The notes beneath the pieces were generated by a model. The model was not told the DNA's origin and made no database searches. It worked only from the letters and a program-made list of their open reading frames with translations. A DNA stretch of 6,982 nucleotides from JAFGOG01 sp034429215 (GTDB taxonomy: Bacteria > Chloroflexota > Anaerolineae > JAAYZQ01). Both the position numbers and the translations under genes were made by a program. Positions 5,447-6,982 of this stretch are shown here, one piece after another; within the stretch, counting starts at the first letter, position 1, and every line of letters begins with the position of its first letter. Location of the stretch: contig DAOUGI010000118.1 of NCBI GenBank assembly GCA_034429215.1, positions 1-6,982 of the forward strand, written 5' to 3'.

Positions 5447-6982
5447 CTAAAACTCCCCCACCTGCCCCGCCCGAAACCGCTCGATAGCCACCAGGCTCAC
5501 TGCGCACACCACCATCAGCACCGTGCTCATCGCCAGCCCCTGCCCCTGGTTCAGCGCCCCCTGCGCCCCCAGCAGCCGGTAGATCACCACCGGCATCGTC
5601 GGCAGGTTGGGCCGCGCGATCAACAGCGTCGCCCCAAACTCCCCGATGCTAATCGTAAAGGCAAACACCGCCCCCACCAGCAGCGCCCGCCCCACGATCG
5701 GCAGATCGATCTCCCGCACCAGCCGGCCCGGCGACGCCCCCAGCACCGCCGCCGCCTCGCGCCAGTGCGGGTTCATCCCCCGCAGCACCGGCAGCAGGCT
5801 GCGCACCACGAACGGAAAGGCCACCAGCGTGTGGGCCAGCGGCAGCAGCACCGGCGAGGTCCGCAGGTTCAGCGGCGGCCGGCCCAGCGCGATGATAAAG
5901 CCCAATCCGAGCGTCACCGCCGAGGTGCCCAGCGGCAGCATAAAGGCCGGATCGAGCACCGCCTTCAGCCGGTTCCGCGGCCCGGCCAGCAGGTAGGCGC
6001 TGATCAGCCCGATCGCCACCGACAGGACGACCGTCGCCGCGGCGATCGCCAGCGAATTGCGGATCGCCACCGCCGGCGGCACGAAAAAGAACGACTGAAC
6101 CGGGTTGGTGAACAGGGCGACATAATAACGCAGTGTGTACGGCCCTTCCAGCGACAAAGACCGCTCCACCAGCGCCGCCAGCGGTGCCAGCAGCAGCGCT
6201 GCCAGCCCGCCGGCGCACATCCACACCGTCAGCCGCGCCCGCCAGGTGGCCGGCCGGCGCTGCCTCGTGGCCGCCGGCCGCAGGTTGAGCGGCGCCGCCG
6301 CCCGCGCCTGCACCCGGGTATAGACCGCCATCAGGACAAAGGTAAAGGCCATCTGCCCCAGCGACAGCGCCGCCGCCAGCGGCAGGTGGAACAGGGACAC
6401 CGCCTGGTAATAGATCTCCACCTCCAGCGTGGCCCACCGCGGCCCGCCAAGGACCAGGATCACCCCAAAGCTGGTGAAACAGAACAGAAAGACCAGCAGC
6501 GATGCGGCCACGATCGACGGCATCAGCAGCGGCAGCGTCACCTGGCGGAACGTCTGCCACCACCCCGCGCCCAGCACCCGCGCCGCCTCCTCAAAGCGGG
6601 GGTCGAGGTTCGCCCAGAACCCGCCCACCATCCGCACCACGATCGAGGCGTTGTAAAAGACGTGCGCGATCAGCACCAGCGCCAGCGTCTGCTGCAGCCG
6701 GATCGGCGGCGCGTCGAGCCCAAACAGGGCCATCAGCCCCTGGTTGAGCGGCCCCTGTGGGCCGAGCAGCGCCGTAAACGCGGCCGCCACAACCATCGTC
6801 GGCAGCACGAACGGGATGGTCGTCAGCGCCCGCAGCAGCGCCTGGCCCCGAAACTGATAGTGGGCCAGCACATACGCGGCCGGCAGGCCGGCCAGCAGCG
6901 TCAGCAGCGTGGACAGCGCCGCCTGGCCGGTCGTAAAGGCCAGCAGCCGCAGGTAATAGGGGTCGGTGCCCAGCGTGCGAAA
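5447..6982 (-). CDS. ABC transporter permease, fused two-domain ThiP/FbpB type, 5'-partial
   Basis: The frame is open to the right edge. The GTG at 6871 is internal, because 37 further in-frame codons (FRTLGTDPYYLRLLAF, then a hydrophobic span) read as permease. About 511 residues are visible, close to the ~536 of E. coli ThiP, so little is missing. Multiple hydrophobic spans form two BPD_transp_1-type halves, each with its EAA loop that contacts the ATPase. Loop one is EAARVLGAG…TLPLLMPS (visible residues ~132-156, near 6589-6515). Loop two is EAAAVLGAS…DLPIVGRA (~409-433, near 5758-5684). A basic linker (RVQARAAAPLNLRPAATRQRR) joins the halves. The segments FCFTSFGVILVLGGPRWATL and FAFTISIGEFGATLLIARPN resemble the corresponding parts of ThiP as I remember them. 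The role would be inner-membrane passage of thiamine or ferric iron with a binding protein and ATPase not seen here, presumably upstream. Class is secure; substrate is uncertain. Confidence 0.9.
   Translation of the reverse strand, partial: FRTLGTDPYYLRLLAFTTGQAALSTLLTLLAGLPAAYVLAHYQFRGQALLRALTTIPFVLPTMVVAAAFTALLGPQGPLNQGLMALFGLDAPPIRLQQTLALVLIAHVFYNASIVVRMVGGFWANLDPRFEEAARVLGAGWWQTFRQVTLPLLMPSIVAASLLVFLFCFTSFGVILVLGGPRWATLEVEIYYQAVSLFHLPLAAALSLGQMAFTFVLMAVYTRVQARAAAPLNLRPAATRQRRPATWRARLTVWMCAGGLAALLLAPLAALVERSLSLEGPYTLRYYVALFTNPVQSFFFVPPAVAIRNSLAIAAATVVLSVAIGLISAYLLAGPRNRLKAVLDPAFMLPLGTSAVTLGLGFIIALGRPPLNLRTSPVLLPLAHTLVAFPFVVRSLLPVLRGMNPHWREAAAVLGASPGRLVREIDLPIVGRALLVGAVFAFTISIGEFGATLLIARPNLPTMPVVIYRLLGAQGALNQGQGLAMSTVLMVVCAVSLVAIERFRAGQVGEF

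Noticed and set aside
5649..6563. A 304-codon minus-strand frame inside the permease gene
   Set aside because: It is an alternate frame of GC-rich coding DNA, very rich in Ala and Gly with no recognisable family, while the permease frame carries two EAA loops and membrane spans.
6869..6871. GTG at 6871 as the start of the permease
   Set aside because: In-frame upstream codons to the window edge encode a further hydrophobic permease span.

Overview
The window looks like a stretch of chromosome from a GC-rich bacterium, most likely a Chloroflexota (Anaerolineae-like) genome. The strongest hint is that two unrelated, apparently exported proteins end in nearly the same short tail (…RLFLPLIQRHG and …RVYLPVVARNH). 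From memory, that kind of ending is frequent in secreted proteins of this phylum. The taxonomic call is an inference; no rRNA or other marker gene is present.

Layout. (1) Positions 1-2433, plus strand: the 3' part of a large glycine-rich right-handed beta-helix surface protein, whose start lies off the left edge. (2) Positions 2434-2545: a convergent intergenic gap with three inverted repeats. One is a perfect 16-bp-arm hairpin that probably ends transcription from both sides. (3) Positions 2546-4543, minus strand: a secreted Kelch beta-propeller protein with twelve near-identical blades and a Sec signal peptide. (4) Positions 4544-4857: the leader and control region of the Kelch gene. It holds a consensus-like sigma-70 promoter (TTGACA-N17-TATACT) preceded by two 7-bp direct repeats 11 bp apart, the geometry of OmpR/PhoB-type operators. 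Behind these lie two hairpins. (5) Positions 4858-5403, minus strand: a small predicted lipoprotein of unknown function, visibly less GC-rich than its neighbours. (6) Positions 5447-6982, minus strand: a fused two-domain ABC transporter permease of the ThiP/FbpB class, cut by the right edge.

The permease and the lipoprotein are codirectional and 43 bp apart, so they may share a transcript, and a hairpin follows the lipoprotein. The Kelch gene has its own promoter. The beta-helix and Kelch proteins converge on a shared terminator region. They probably share an export or anchoring route through their common C-terminal tail, which is the most interesting signal here. I see no RNA genes, CRISPR arrays, insertion sequences or defence system.
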